Made by a program: the position numbers and the translations under genes. The notes beneath the pieces were generated by a model that saw only the letters and a program-made list of their open reading frames with translations, was not told the DNA's origin and did no database searches. A stretch of DNA of 64,000 nucleotides from the NCBI RefSeq assembly GCF_003086295.3, contig NC_092048.1, positions 105,850,276-105,914,275 of the forward strand, given 5' to 3'. The DNA comes from Arachis hypogaea. Its lineage: Eukaryota > Streptophyta > Magnoliopsida > Fabales > Fabaceae. This document shows positions 24,643-35,082 of the stretch, piece after piece (position 1 is the first letter of the stretch; the number at the start of each line of letters is the position of its first letter).

Positions 24643-26038
24643 TGATAAACCACTATTTTATGGTTTATCTTGTGCTCAATTGAGTGATTTTTATCTACTC
24701 TTTACCCACTTATTCATACTATTTGCTTGGTTTTACATTTGCCTTCCTAATTATGTGCTTTGATTGAAAACATGTTTCTTTGGACTTATATTTGCTAATA
24801 TTAATCCTCTCTTATTACCATTAGATGCCTTGATATGTGTCTTAAGTGATTTCAGAGATTACAGGGCAGGAATGGCTCAGAGGATGAAAAGAAAGCATGC
24901 AAAAGTGGAAGGAATGCAAGAAGTTGGAGAAATTGCTAAGCTGTCCAGCCTGACCTCTCTACACTCAAACAGCTATAACTTTAGCTACAGAGGTTCAAAC
25001 GACGTGGTTCCAGTTGTGTTGGAAAGCTAACGTCTAGGGCTTCGATTTAATATATAATATATTATAGTTTCCCTGAAGCTAGGCGACGCGATCGCGTGAT
25101 CTATGCGGCTGCATCGCAGTGACTGAAATCCAGCGTGGCAAAATTCGAAACCAGCGAATTCTGGACTGTTTCTGACCCAGTTTGCGGCCCAGAAAACACA
25201 GATTAGAGGCTATAAAGTGGGGGACTGCACCCATTCATAAAGGAAGCCTTCATATTCACAATTTGAGGAGTAGATGTAGTTTTTAGAGAGAGAGGTTTTC
25301 TCCTCTCTCTTTGGATTAGGATTTAGGATTTCTCTTAGTTTTAGGAGTGACTCTCAATCCCAGGTTCTTTATTTTTATTTATTTTTATTTAATTTATGAA
25401 CTCTTCCGTGTTACATATAATTTTCTTAATTAATGTTATTTGAGGTAATTCAGATTTAAGATTGCTTTGCTCTGTTTAAGATTGCTTTCAATTTAATTTA
25501 GATATTTTTCTCCCTTTTGGCTTTGGTCAAGTGATTGGTAACACTTGAGTTGTCAAACTCAGGAGTGGTTGAAATTGGCAGATTTTGCTTTAGCTAGGAT
25601 TGCTCTAACACTAGTCTCTCCACAGGAGTTAACTAGGACTTGAGAATCAAGCTAATTAGTCCACTTGACTTAACTAAGTGGGATTAAAATCCAATTCTCA
25701 TCACATCTGATAAGGATAACTAGGATAGGAATTCCAATTCTTATACCTTGCCAAGAGATTTTATTATTATTATTTTATTTTACTTATCATATAACATATT
25801 CCCACCTTACTTCCAAAACCCCAATTTACAAACTCATAACCAATAATAAGAACATACCTCCCTGCAATTCCTTGAGAAGACGACCCGAGGTTTGAATACT
25901 CGGTTATCAATTTCAAAGGGGTTTGTTACTTGTGACAACCAAAACGTTTGTATGAAAGGACTTTTGAAGGTTTAGAAACTATACTTGCAACGAGGATTTA
26001 TCCGCAAATTTCTAGACCACGCACAAGTTCTCTCATCA
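24643..26038 (+). repeat. Element N1 5' LTR
   Basis: 1396 bp, TGATAAACC...CTCATCA. TATAAAG at 25211-25217 is the likely TATA box. CGACCCGAGG followed by a CTCGG arm near 25880-25905 forms a hairpin shared with the R1 and R2 LTRs. Confidence 0.9.
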
Positions 26039-26041
26039 AAA

Positions 26042-26059
26042 TGGCGCCGTTGCCGGGGA
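26042..26059 (+). other. Primer binding site, tRNA-Asp type (N1)
   Basis: TGGCGCCGTTGCCGGGGA, complementary to the tRNA-Asp 3' end, three bases after the LTR. Confidence 0.92.
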
Positions 26060-26348
26060 ATTGCAAACGTGTGCCTTATTATTGGTTATTGTAAATATTT
26101 TCTTTTGCTTGTTTATTTGTTTCTATTTTTGTTTTTATTTTTTCTTTTTCGCAAATTAAGAGGTTATTGGTTTTTATTTTAAAATTTCTATCTTATCTTA
26201 TCTTATTTCAAAAATCAAATTTCAAAAATTCAAATTTAAAAATTTTCAAAATTTAAAATTCAAAAAAATTTTAAAATTTAATTTTCAAATTAAAAATTTA
26301 AATAACCTTTTAATTTCAATTTGTTTTTATTTTTAATTTCTATTTACT

Positions 26349-27800
26349 ATGAACTCTCACCCCTTTGGCTATGAGTCTGGTTACAATAATGTTGTAGGAA
26401 GAAGAAATTACAATGAGAATAGGCATCAAGGTTGGAACAATCAAAGATGAGAGGAGCCACAAGGATTTGATCAATCTTCATGGCAACAACCACCTCCAAT
26501 GGACTATCAACAACCACCACCATATGCCTATGAACCCTTTCCTCAACATAACTTTGGACCACCAAACTCACAAGCCCCTTTTCCGCCATTCACCTATATA
26601 TGACCCTAACCCTCAACCACCATACCAACCACCTTATGAGCCATATGAACCATATATAGAACCACCCCAATTCCAATCCAATCACTCTCAACCACCACCA
26701 CTTTCTTTTGTATCATGTCCAAGTCCAGCAACCCGAGAAGCAGAGGTTTGCCTAAGGGAAACAGTAATTAAATTTCAGGCAACCGTTCAACAACTGGAGC
26801 AAGTATTAATTCAATGGGCTTCTAGACGCTCAAATACACAAGAATCAGCCACAGCCCCATGTGAACAGTCTAACGAAGAGCGTAGCATGAAGGAGATACT
26901 AGAGGCTCCAGTGGACAAGACAGAGCATGAATTCATACTAGAACAAGTAGAAGAAGCTGTCATTGTTCAAGAAGAAGAGTTGGTTGAAGACTTAGGAGAT
27001 ACAGAACCTCCATGGGAAAGTCCAGTCATAGAACCCCCTTCCAAGATGTTTGAAATTGATGCTAAGGAGGGTGTACAACCTCCAAAGCATATCACAGTTG
27101 AAGACTTGGAAGAGGTTGATCAAGAGATGGAGATTCAAGAAGAAGAAGCACAACCTTCCATGCCCTTGGAAAGCAATGAAGAGGAGATTAAATTGGAAGA
27201 GAGCTGCCAAGAGGAAGAGGTTGAAATTGAAGAAGCTTGCAAAGAGGTGGTAATTATCAGAGAAGAGCACAAGGGAGTGGAACTTGCAATTTCATTAAAA
27301 ATACCTCCCCTAAGTTGCCATCATCCTTCACAACATTCAAGTGGGTAAAATTCATATCCCTTAGCTTTCTAATCCCACTTGAATATGGACTACTGGAGAC
27401 GGATGGTCAACTTAGAGCTCTTTGTGGCATTAAGAGTAAGAGGAAGATGGCCAGTGGTAAGAATTGTCCTGCAAGGTTCATCATGGTTGGAAGCTTTAAG
27501 TTTAAGAGTAAAGGTTGGTATAGAGCTCAACTGAATGGGTCTAAGAAGTTGTTTGGCCGCTTACGTGAGAATTCAGACTGCTTGCCACCCGGATGGAACA
27601 ATATTGCTCAACTAAAAGACGGGTGCAAAGGCAAGGTCTGGGACCCCGGAATCCATTCTATCAATCACCACTCTTGGGGCCTGGTCACTTGCTTTAACTT
27701 ACTTGAAGGCTTTCTGCGCCTAGTTTGGGATCCCGGAGCCCATTGGAATCACAAACATTGGTGGAGATTCCTGGATCAGTACAAGCACAAGCCACCATAA
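26349..27800 (+). pseudogene. N1 ORF1, orphan family shared with R1, R2 and N2
   Basis: Starts MNSHPFGYESG at ATG 26349. Codon 34 is TGA (26448-26450), and at least two frame changes follow, near 26580-26610 and near 27290. The readable parts are 26413-27348 (Pro/Tyr/Gln-rich, a short coiled coil VQQLEQVLIQWASRR, then an acidic region) and 27357-27800, the conserved C-terminal domain with LETDGQLRALCG, PPGW, VWDPG twice, and KHWWRFLDQYKHKPP. The intact relative is R1 ORF1. No gag or enzyme motif is visible. Confidence 0.75.
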
Positions 27801-27817
27801 CAGGAAGCTCATCAAAT

Positions 27818-27867
27818 GTCCAACTTAAGGACTTTAACTAAAAGTGCTAGGTGGGAGACAACCCACC
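27818..27867 (+). other. Conserved two-hairpin motif after ORF1 stop (N1)
   Basis: Stem 1 GTCC/GGAC (27818-27821, 27829-27832); stem 2 GGTGGG-AGACAA-CCCACC (27850-27867), fully paired. It begins 18 bases after the ORF1 stop. Counterparts occur in A, C2, R1 and R2. Confidence 0.7.
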
Positions 27868-28014
27868 ATGGTATAATCATTCCTTTCTCAATTTTAATTT
27901 TATTTAGTATTGTTTGTTTTTGAAATTTTATTTTATTTTATTATATTGAACCTGGAGTTTTGCATCACATTCATATTAACACTGCATTCTACATCTTTTC
28001 AGATTTAAAAAAAA

Positions 28015-28560
28015 AAAGCGAGCACGTGACGCGATCGCATCAGCGACGCGTCTGCGTCGCAAGGAGATGGGAGACAATATTAATATGAACAGAGAGTTTC
28101 GCAGGAGCAGCGCTGGAGGCATGCCAATGGCACAAATCACCCCACGCAACCTCGTCGCTGACGCGACCGCGTCATATGGGAATAATGGCCTCCCACGCGA
28201 CCGCGTCACCCACGCGGCCGCGTGACCTGAAATCGGCGTAAAAAGGGTGTATGGCAGAAAGTTGAGCTGGAGTTGGGCTGGACCCGTGCTAGTAGCACAA
28301 ACCCTGCCACGCGAACGCGTCATTCACGCGTCCGCGTCATATTAGAAATAATGCCACCCGCGCGATCGCGTCGACCACGCGACCGCGTCACCCTGGATTT
28401 TGGCAATACTGAGTTTTGAACAGAGAGTTGTGCGACCGCGAGGCTGCACTCGCGCCACTAGCACAAATCAAGTCACGCAATCGCGTGCCCCACGCGTCCG
28501 CGTCACCCAACCTTATCGCGTACCACGCGACCGCGTCGCCAGCGTCGCACAACCTATCCA
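28015..28560. repeat. CG-rich palindrome zone after N1 ORF1
   Basis: Many boxes such as CACGCGACCGCGTC, CACGCGGCCGCGTG and ACGCGTCCGCGT separated by 20-60 bases. In R1 and R2 the corresponding zone is where other elements inserted. Confidence 0.85.
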
Positions 28561-29161
28561 GATTAGTGCCAATTTTCTTATCTTCTCTTTTCTAATCCTA
28601 ATTTCTTCCTTCTCTCTCCTTTCTCACTTTCTTTTTCTTCTTCAGATCCTTTTTCCCTCTCATTTTATTTTACTTTATTTATTTGCATATTTCATTCATT
28701 GCATTATTCTCATTGGTGTTGGAGTTTTATTTGGATAAGTGCCTTATTTTATTTGAGCACGTGGCTACTCGGAGAAGAGATTTGACAATTGACATTTACT
28801 TATGGCTCTCATATACAGTTGGATTACATTATTTTCATCCCTATTTTAACTTGCACACCCAATGTATTTGGGATTATCATTCACAATTGTCATCATTACA
28901 CATGCTCTTTAATTTGGCACATTTATTACTTGATGCTTGAGCTATGCTTCTCATGCCTATTATTTGCATGTTTTTACCCTCTTGCATCTAATTATTTTGA
29001 ATTGCCCTTTTTAATCTTTATTGTGGTCTTCCCTACATGTTGTAGCTACCATGTAGATGGACTATCATCTTTCCTTTGGCATTCCTTATCACTTGGAATT
29101 TCCTCCCTTCCGGTCTTAGTTTTCTATATTTCACACTCTTCCTTTTTCTTCTTCCTTAGGC
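28561..29161 (+). other. N1 pyrimidine-rich stretch between CG zone and ORF2 remnant
   Basis: T/C-rich with several CAG or TAG ends (28640-28650; CTTCCTTAG at 29151-29159, just before ATG 29162). Compatible with splice acceptor sites; no supported ORF. Confidence 0.4.
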
Positions 29162-29356
29162 ATGGGTACCAAGAAAGGAAAAGAGAAGGCCACTGACAAG
29201 ACACCAGTAAGGAAAGGAACCAAGAGATCTCCAATTAAGGCGCCTCCATCTACAAGCGTTAGTTGGAGCAACCCGTCCACCTGCACATCTCAGCATGCAC
29301 CGAGGACGGTGCAATCTTTAAGTGTGGGGAGGTCGATACCGATCTCCATGGGTTAG
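29162..29356 (+). pseudogene. N1 ORF2 remnant, internally deleted
   Basis: A 64-residue frame beginning with a lysine-rich run (MGTKKGKEKATDK). Its position and basic start resemble the sequence just upstream of R1 ORF2. The following polypurine-like tract matches the one about 200 bases after the R1 ORF2 stop. This suggests the body of ORF2 was deleted. Alternatively it is a short chance frame. Confidence 0.45.
29317..29333 (+). other. Internal copy of the polypurine tract (N1)
   Basis: TTTAAGTGTGGGGAGGT, identical to the terminal tract at 30755-30771, 1.4 kb upstream of it. Confidence 0.6.
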
Positions 29357-30754
29357 TTATTTCCTGACTCAACACCAAAAATTTTATTTTATTTGTTTGT
29401 TCATTGTTGCATTTGCATGTTTGATTGCATATTTTTTTTATTTTTTGCATATTTTACCACCTGGTTGAAGTAATATTTTCTTTTTCAAGAAACCTTTTAG
29501 AGCATTTCACTAATTTGAATAAAATTTAATATTACACTTGTTTGAAGAAATATTATACTGGAACATGGTTTAGAGCTCGAACACACAAAACCTGTGAGAT
29601 TTTTGAGCCTATTTGAATTGGTTGTATTTTACCAACCAATATTTTATTTTTGATGTGTGTTTTTCTCTCTAAAATTGTGATCTTTGTCTTGCTTAATTCT
29701 ATATTTTTATAATTTGATGTAGGCATACACTTACATGATTGAGGCCTTTGTTTCACTGAGCTTACATACCCATATGGCCTTACCTTTCATTATCCCTTGC
29801 AAACCAATTTTGAGCCTATTTTACCCCTTTGTTCTTTTTATTTAGCACATCATTAACTCTAAGAGAAAAATAATAATGTCCTTAATTTGAATCCTTGGTT
29901 AGCTTAGACTAGTGAGAGTACTTATGATTTAAGTGTGGGAAAATTGGGTTTGGAACCAATTGGTTTAAGAATTGGGTATTATATATCTTTATGAAAATGT
30001 GAAAGAAATGTTTAGAACACGATTCATGCATCCAATAAATTAATCATATGCATTGAGAAAAAAAAGGAGAAGTGAAAAAAAAAAGTGTGAGAAAAAGAAA
30101 AGAAAAAGAGCAAATAAGAAATAGGGGACAAAATGCCCCAAAGTTAAGTGTTGAAAGCAATGCATATGTACTGTACTTGAAATTTGAATGCATGAATACA
30201 TGGAAAACATGGTTAATGGACAGTTGGGTTTCTGTATTATGATTACATGGATTGTTTAAGTTAGGTGGAAAGTTTAAGTTAATTAAGGATTCAGATTTTA
30301 GTCCACTTGGCCAAATACAATCCTACCTTGACCCTAACCCCATTACAACCCTTAAAAGATCTCTTGATATGTGTATCTGTGCATTAAATTTTTGTTGATT
30401 GTTAGATGAAGAGCAAGCCTTAGAAAGCAAGGTTAGTAGATAATTGAGAGATCGAACCTTAAACACTTGAGTGATTAGAGTGTATACACTACCAGTGAGG
30501 GTTCGATGCTCAATTCCTTGTTCTCTGCTTTCATGAGCTATTTTCTTCTTGTAAGTCTATTTGTACTTCATTTTTATGATTTGAATTAGTGAAATCCAGT
30601 TCATATTTATTCTTGGAGAACTTATTTACTCTTAACCAAGTAAGTAAAAGCATTTAGCATGTAGTTGCATTCATAGGTTGCATTTCATACATTCTACCAT
30701 TCCTCTTCATTTCTTTATAGCTTCTCTTGAGCTTAGCATGAGGACATGCTAATG
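29357..30754 (+). other. N1 3' internal non-coding region
   Basis: No supported ORF. Aligns with the R1 3' region on the opposite strand. Contains a partial polypurine-like copy near 29928 (TTTAAGTGTGGGAAAA). Confidence 0.6.
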
Positions 30755-30771
30755 TTTAAGTGTGGGGAGGT
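30755..30771 (+). other. Polypurine tract of element N1
   Basis: TTTAAGTGTGGGGAGGT abutting the 3' LTR at 30772. Confidence 0.85.
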
Positions 30772-31559
30772 TGATAAACCACTATTTTATGGTTTATCTT
30801 GTGCTCAATTGAGTGGTTTTTATCTACTCTTTACCCACTTATTCATACTATTTGCATGGTTTTACATTTGCCTTCCTAATTATGTGCTTTGATTGAAAAC
30901 ATGTTTCTTTGGACTTATATTTGTTAATATTAATCCTCTCTTATTACCATTAGATTCCTTGATATGTGTGTTAAGTGATTTCAGAGATTATAGGGTAGGA
31001 ATGGCTCAGAGGATGAAAAGAAAGCATGCAAAAGTGGAAGGAATACAAGAAGTTAGAGAAATTGCTAAGCTGTCCAGCCTGACCTCTCTGCACTCAAACA
31101 GCTATAACTTTAGCTACATAGGTCCAAACGACACGGTTTCAATTGCGTTGGAAAGCTAACGTCCGGGGCTTCAATTTGATATATAATATGTTATGGTTTC
31201 CCTGAAGCTAGGCAACGCGACCGCGTGATCCATGCGGCTGCATCGCAGTGACAGAAATCCAGCGTGGCAAAATTCGAAACCAGCGAATTCTGGACTGTTT
31301 CTGACCCAGTTTGCGGCCCAGAAAACACAGATTAGAGGCTATAAAGTGGGGGACTGCACCCATTCATAAAGGAAGCCTTCATATTCACAATTTGAGGAGT
31401 AGATGTAGTTTTTAGAGAGAGAGGTTTTCTCCTCTCTCTTAGGATTAGGATTTAGGATTTCTCTTAGTTTTAGGAGTGACTCTCAATCCCAAGTTCTTTA
31501 TTTTTATTTATTTTTATTTAATTTATGAACTCTTCCGTGTTACATATAATTTTCTTAAT
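30772..31559 (+). repeat. Element N1 3' LTR, truncated
   Basis: Matches 24643-25430 with scattered differences and breaks off at 31559. The TATA box is retained at about 31340. Confidence 0.88.
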
Positions 31560-32400
31560 AGGTAACTCATAACCAAACAAGGAAAACAGGTTGATGATGA
31601 TTCAAATAGATATAGAAATAGCAAAAATTGGAATCAAACATCAAAAATGCAATATATAAACCAATCAATCAAAGAAAATAAGAATGCGTGCCTGGTATTC
31701 ATGAATGGGTTTGGGTAAAGCAGAGGAAAGCAGATTTCAAAATGCCAAAACTAAAACATGAATGAAAATATTTTACAGAAATTTGGGCAGCATTCTGGCT
31801 AAAATTGGATTGTCCCGGAAAATAAACAGCAATCAAATAGTTCATATGAATTAAAATTAAAGCTTGCAATTACATATAAGGAATATAGACATGAAAATTC
31901 AGTGTAAAGAGCAGCATGAAACAAGAAATCACAGCATATAAACATTACAAACATCACAGCAACAGCAGAATTACAAATTTGATAAAACAGAAACATGAAC
32001 AGTGCAAGTAGTCAGGCCTAAATCCACTAACCACAGCCTAGGCTACCTAACAACCTAAAATCCACTACAGCATGCATATCTAACTAGCCTAAACATGAAC
32101 ATAAACAGAAAATAATGAAATAATGACTAAGGATAGAAGGGTGGCGTTCGTCGGAACCTGGTAGGCCGAATAAGGAGAGTGTGCAGAAAGGTGGCTGGGG
32201 GTGGTGGTGACGGCGTCTGGCACGGCGGCTGGCGGTGGTGGGCACGGCTGTTCGCGGCAGGGGGAAAGAAGGGATGGGTAATGGGGTAGGGGGTAAGAGG
32301 AGAAGGGAGGGGTAGGTGTGTGTGTGGCGGATGGGGGGGCGTGGCTGGGACGGGCGGCGGCGGTGGGTGGTGGTTGCGAAGGGGGCAGAGGCGGAGAGGG
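31560..32400 (-). mobile_element. R1 internal fragment between N1 and A
   Basis: A-rich at 31560-32120, then a G-rich low-complexity tract (32150-32400) that would read as Pro/His/Ala-rich on the minus strand. The G-rich tract resembles 44533-44690 across element A. ORFs here look like composition artefacts. It ends in GAGGG, the A target site. Confidence 0.65.
32396..32400. repeat. Left target-site duplication GAGGG of element A
   Basis: Matches 44528-44532 immediately outside the other LTR. Confidence 0.9.
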
Positions 32401-32704
32401 TGATGCCAAGGCATCATAGGCTAGTTTCACTAGCATTTTTCTGTTAGTTTTAGTTGTTTTATGCATTTTCTTGAGCTTAAAGTAACCAAAAATGGTTAAA
32501 TGAAGAACAAAGTAATGAACCATCCAAACAATATGATTTTGATACAAATTCCATGAGTTTTAGTTATATTACTTAAATGCTATGAATGAAAGATTTCTCA
32601 TGAAATTTTGCAAGACTTTGATGCAATTGTTTGGATGATTTCAGGGAAGAAGAGGCTAAGCAAGGAAGCAACAAAATCAATAAAGGAAGCTTGAATATCA
32701 CATG

Positions 32705-33515
32705 TGGAGTTTAAGTTCCAGTTTAAGCCTAAACTGGAGCTTAAACGCCAAAATCATGAAGGATAAGAAATGCTGGGATTGAAGTTTAACCTCCAGTTTG
32801 ACCTCAAACTGGAGGTTAAACGCCAGAATGAAAAGCCTCACTTAAGGAGCATTCCACGTTTAACCTCCAGTTTGACCTCAAACTGGAGGTTAAACGCCAG
32901 AATGAGTATGCCACCCAGGGAGGAGTTCCACGTTTAACCTCCAGTTTGACCTCAAACTGGAGGTTAAACGCCAGAACCAGGAAGAGTACCAGGGGCCATT
33001 CCACGTTTAAGCTCCAGTTTGACTCAAACTGGAGCTTAAACGTGTTCGATAGTTTTCTCACTCCAGGGTTGCTCTCTCCATCTCCACGTTTAACCTCCAG
33101 TTTGACCCCAAACTGGAGGTTAAACGTGTTCGACACCTCCAGGGCCACCATTCCAAGCTTCCACGTTTAACCTCCAGTTTGACCTCAAACTGGAGGTTAA
33201 ACGTGTTCGACCTCCAGTATGCCTACACCCCTTTCCACGTTTAACCTCCAGTTTGACCTCAAACTGGAGGTTAAACGTGTTCGACCTCCAGGATGCCTCA
33301 TTCCTTTTCCACGTTTAACCTCCAGTTTAACCTTAAACTGGAGGTTAAACGTGTTCGACTACATTACTCTCCAGGGCTACCATTCTTCCATTTCCACGTT
33401 TAAGCTTCAGTTTAACCTTAAACTGAAGCTTAAACGTGCTTCTACAAATGGCCTCACTGGAAGTGTCTGGCGTTTAAGCTGCAGTTTAAGCTTAAACTAC
33501 AACTTAAACGCCACT
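32705..33515. repeat. Eleven-copy palindrome array in element A LTR
   Basis: About eleven inverted repeats of 40-45 bases with a period of 72-83 bases. Typical arms are CACGTTTAACCTCCAGTTTG and its complement around a short CTC-like loop. Some copies use GCTCCAG/CTGGAGC or GCTTCAG/CTGAAGC, changed on both arms together. Spacers differ. Repeated at 42433-43243. Confidence 0.92.
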
Positions 33516-33835
33516 CTTGAAAAAGGTTTCTGGGCCAAAAATATTGTGATTTAAGTTAGTCTTTGAGCACAATTATTAACTTAAGCTTACTTTGGTATGA
33601 AACCCAATTGAATATCATGGTTTATGGGATTGGGCCTGAAGGATTGATGAGTTTGAAATCTCAATTTATTGAGTCATGTGTCATTATTTGATTATCACTA
33701 AGTTGGCTCAATAAATGTTACAGGACTTGGATCAACAACCTCATCAAGATTATGGATCATAAACCCAAGGCAAAAGGAAAGCAAGGAGAGGCCTCAAAGC
33801 CCAAGAAGCACAACTGAAGCTCAATATAGAAAGTG

Positions 33836-33843
33836 TATAAATA
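33836..33843 (+). promoter_or_regulatory. TATA box of element A 5' LTR
   Basis: TATAAATA after the palindrome array, followed by T/C-rich leader. Repeated at 43564-43571. Confidence 0.65.
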
Positions 33844-34805
33844 GGATAGAAGTTAAGTTAGAGAGGACTTTTTACTTTCACTTTTAGCTAGTTTCCTTTT
33901 CTTTGTAATTGAATTCAGAGCTATGATTCACTAAACCCCCTTCATTGGGTTAGGGAGCTCTATTGTAATTCAATGAATCAATAATAGTTTATCTTCTTCT
34001 TCAACCTTTTCTCTTGAATTTTGTTAGAAAGCTTCTCGATCTAATTCCATTGAGTAGTTGTCTTGGGAAAGAGACTACTCATACTTGGAATCCTTCGGAG
34101 CCTTGGGAAAGGAATGGAGGATTCATGCTAGAGAAGCTTTCTCACAGTGGATTGGATTGGGGTTTGGATGGATATTGTGACATGTAATCCTACCAAATTG
34201 TGGTTCATGAAATTGTGTGGTATAATCAGTGATCAAGCATCATCTCTTCTTATGAACATTTAAACCAAGGGATTGGGAATTTGTTTGTTTTTAGAGAGCA
34301 TTGGTGAGCCAAGGAATTGGGATCCAATCATATAAGATTGCCAAGCAAAATTCAATGAATGCATTGGTTGAGGAAGAGATTTACATGTTTTGATTCGGAG
34401 ATTTCAATATCTCCTAAACCCAATGAATTCCCCATTTCTGATTTCCACTTTCTCTTTACATTCTGCAATTCAATTCTTGCAATCATCCCCATTCCCTTTT
34501 AATTTCAGCAATTTACATTCTGCTCTTTAATTCATGCAATTTAAGATTCAGCCATTTAATTTTCTTGTCATTTACTTTTCCCGCCAATTTTACATTCCGC
34601 AATTATCATCTCAAATCTTGATTCCGCTCAACTAGAACACACTTCTAATCCGAATTGCTCACTCAACCAATCCTTGTGGGATTCGACCTCACTCTATTGT
34701 GAGTTTTTACTTGACGACGATAACCGGTGCACTTGCCGGAAGGAATTTTGCCGATCGTGCAATTTCCTAAATCGTAGCATAACACATTTATGCGCATCAA
34801 GTTTA

Positions 34806-34825
34806 TGGCGCCGTTGCCGGGGATT
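34806..34825 (+). other. Primer binding site, tRNA-Asp type (element A)
   Basis: TGGCGCCGTTGCCGGGGATT, six bases after the LTR end. Confidence 0.93.
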
Positions 34826-35082
34826 GGTTTTCGATTGACAATTCTCAAATTGGAAGCTAACTAGATTGAGCAATTTTCTCTTGCTTTGTTAATTCTGTTC
34901 TAGATACTTGTTGAATTTTAATTTCTGCACTTGGTTACATGCTTCCCTTCTTTATGCCTTTAAATCCATGCAACTAACTCACTGACTCACTAACTGTTTG
35001 ATTTAATTCCTCAATTGATCTAACCATACTCTTCCATTAACCAAGAGTATTTTACTTGTTTGTGTTTGAGCTGTGTTCTTGT

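Larger units (their letters stand above)
24643..31559 (+). mobile_element. Element N1: non-autonomous LTR element with truncated 3' LTR
   Basis: Same family as R1 in the opposite orientation: 5' LTR, tRNA-Asp primer site, decayed ORF1, hairpin motif, CG-rich zone, remnant ORF2, polypurine tract and the first 788 bp of a 3' LTR. The 3' LTR stops at 31559 inside TTTCTTAAT and foreign sequence follows, so about 600 bp of LTR and the target duplication are missing. Confidence 0.85.
32401..34799 (+). repeat. Element A 5' LTR
   Basis: TGATGCC...GCGCATCA. In order: palindrome array, TATA box, pyrimidine-rich leader, hairpin CTCACTCTATTGTGAG and a CCGG motif near the end, shared in form with the B and C LTRs. 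Confidence 0.95.

Noticed and set aside
28400..29196. Overlapping hydrophobic ORFs between the CG zone and ORF2 of N1 (possible env)
   Set aside because: They arise from T-rich sequence in different frames, without a shared start, glycosylation pattern or counterpart in R1.
32705..33515. CRISPR-like array of regular repeats and spacers
   Set aside because: The repeats are palindromes within both LTRs of a plant retrotransposon, spacers are identical in the two LTR copies, and no cas genes exist in this setting.
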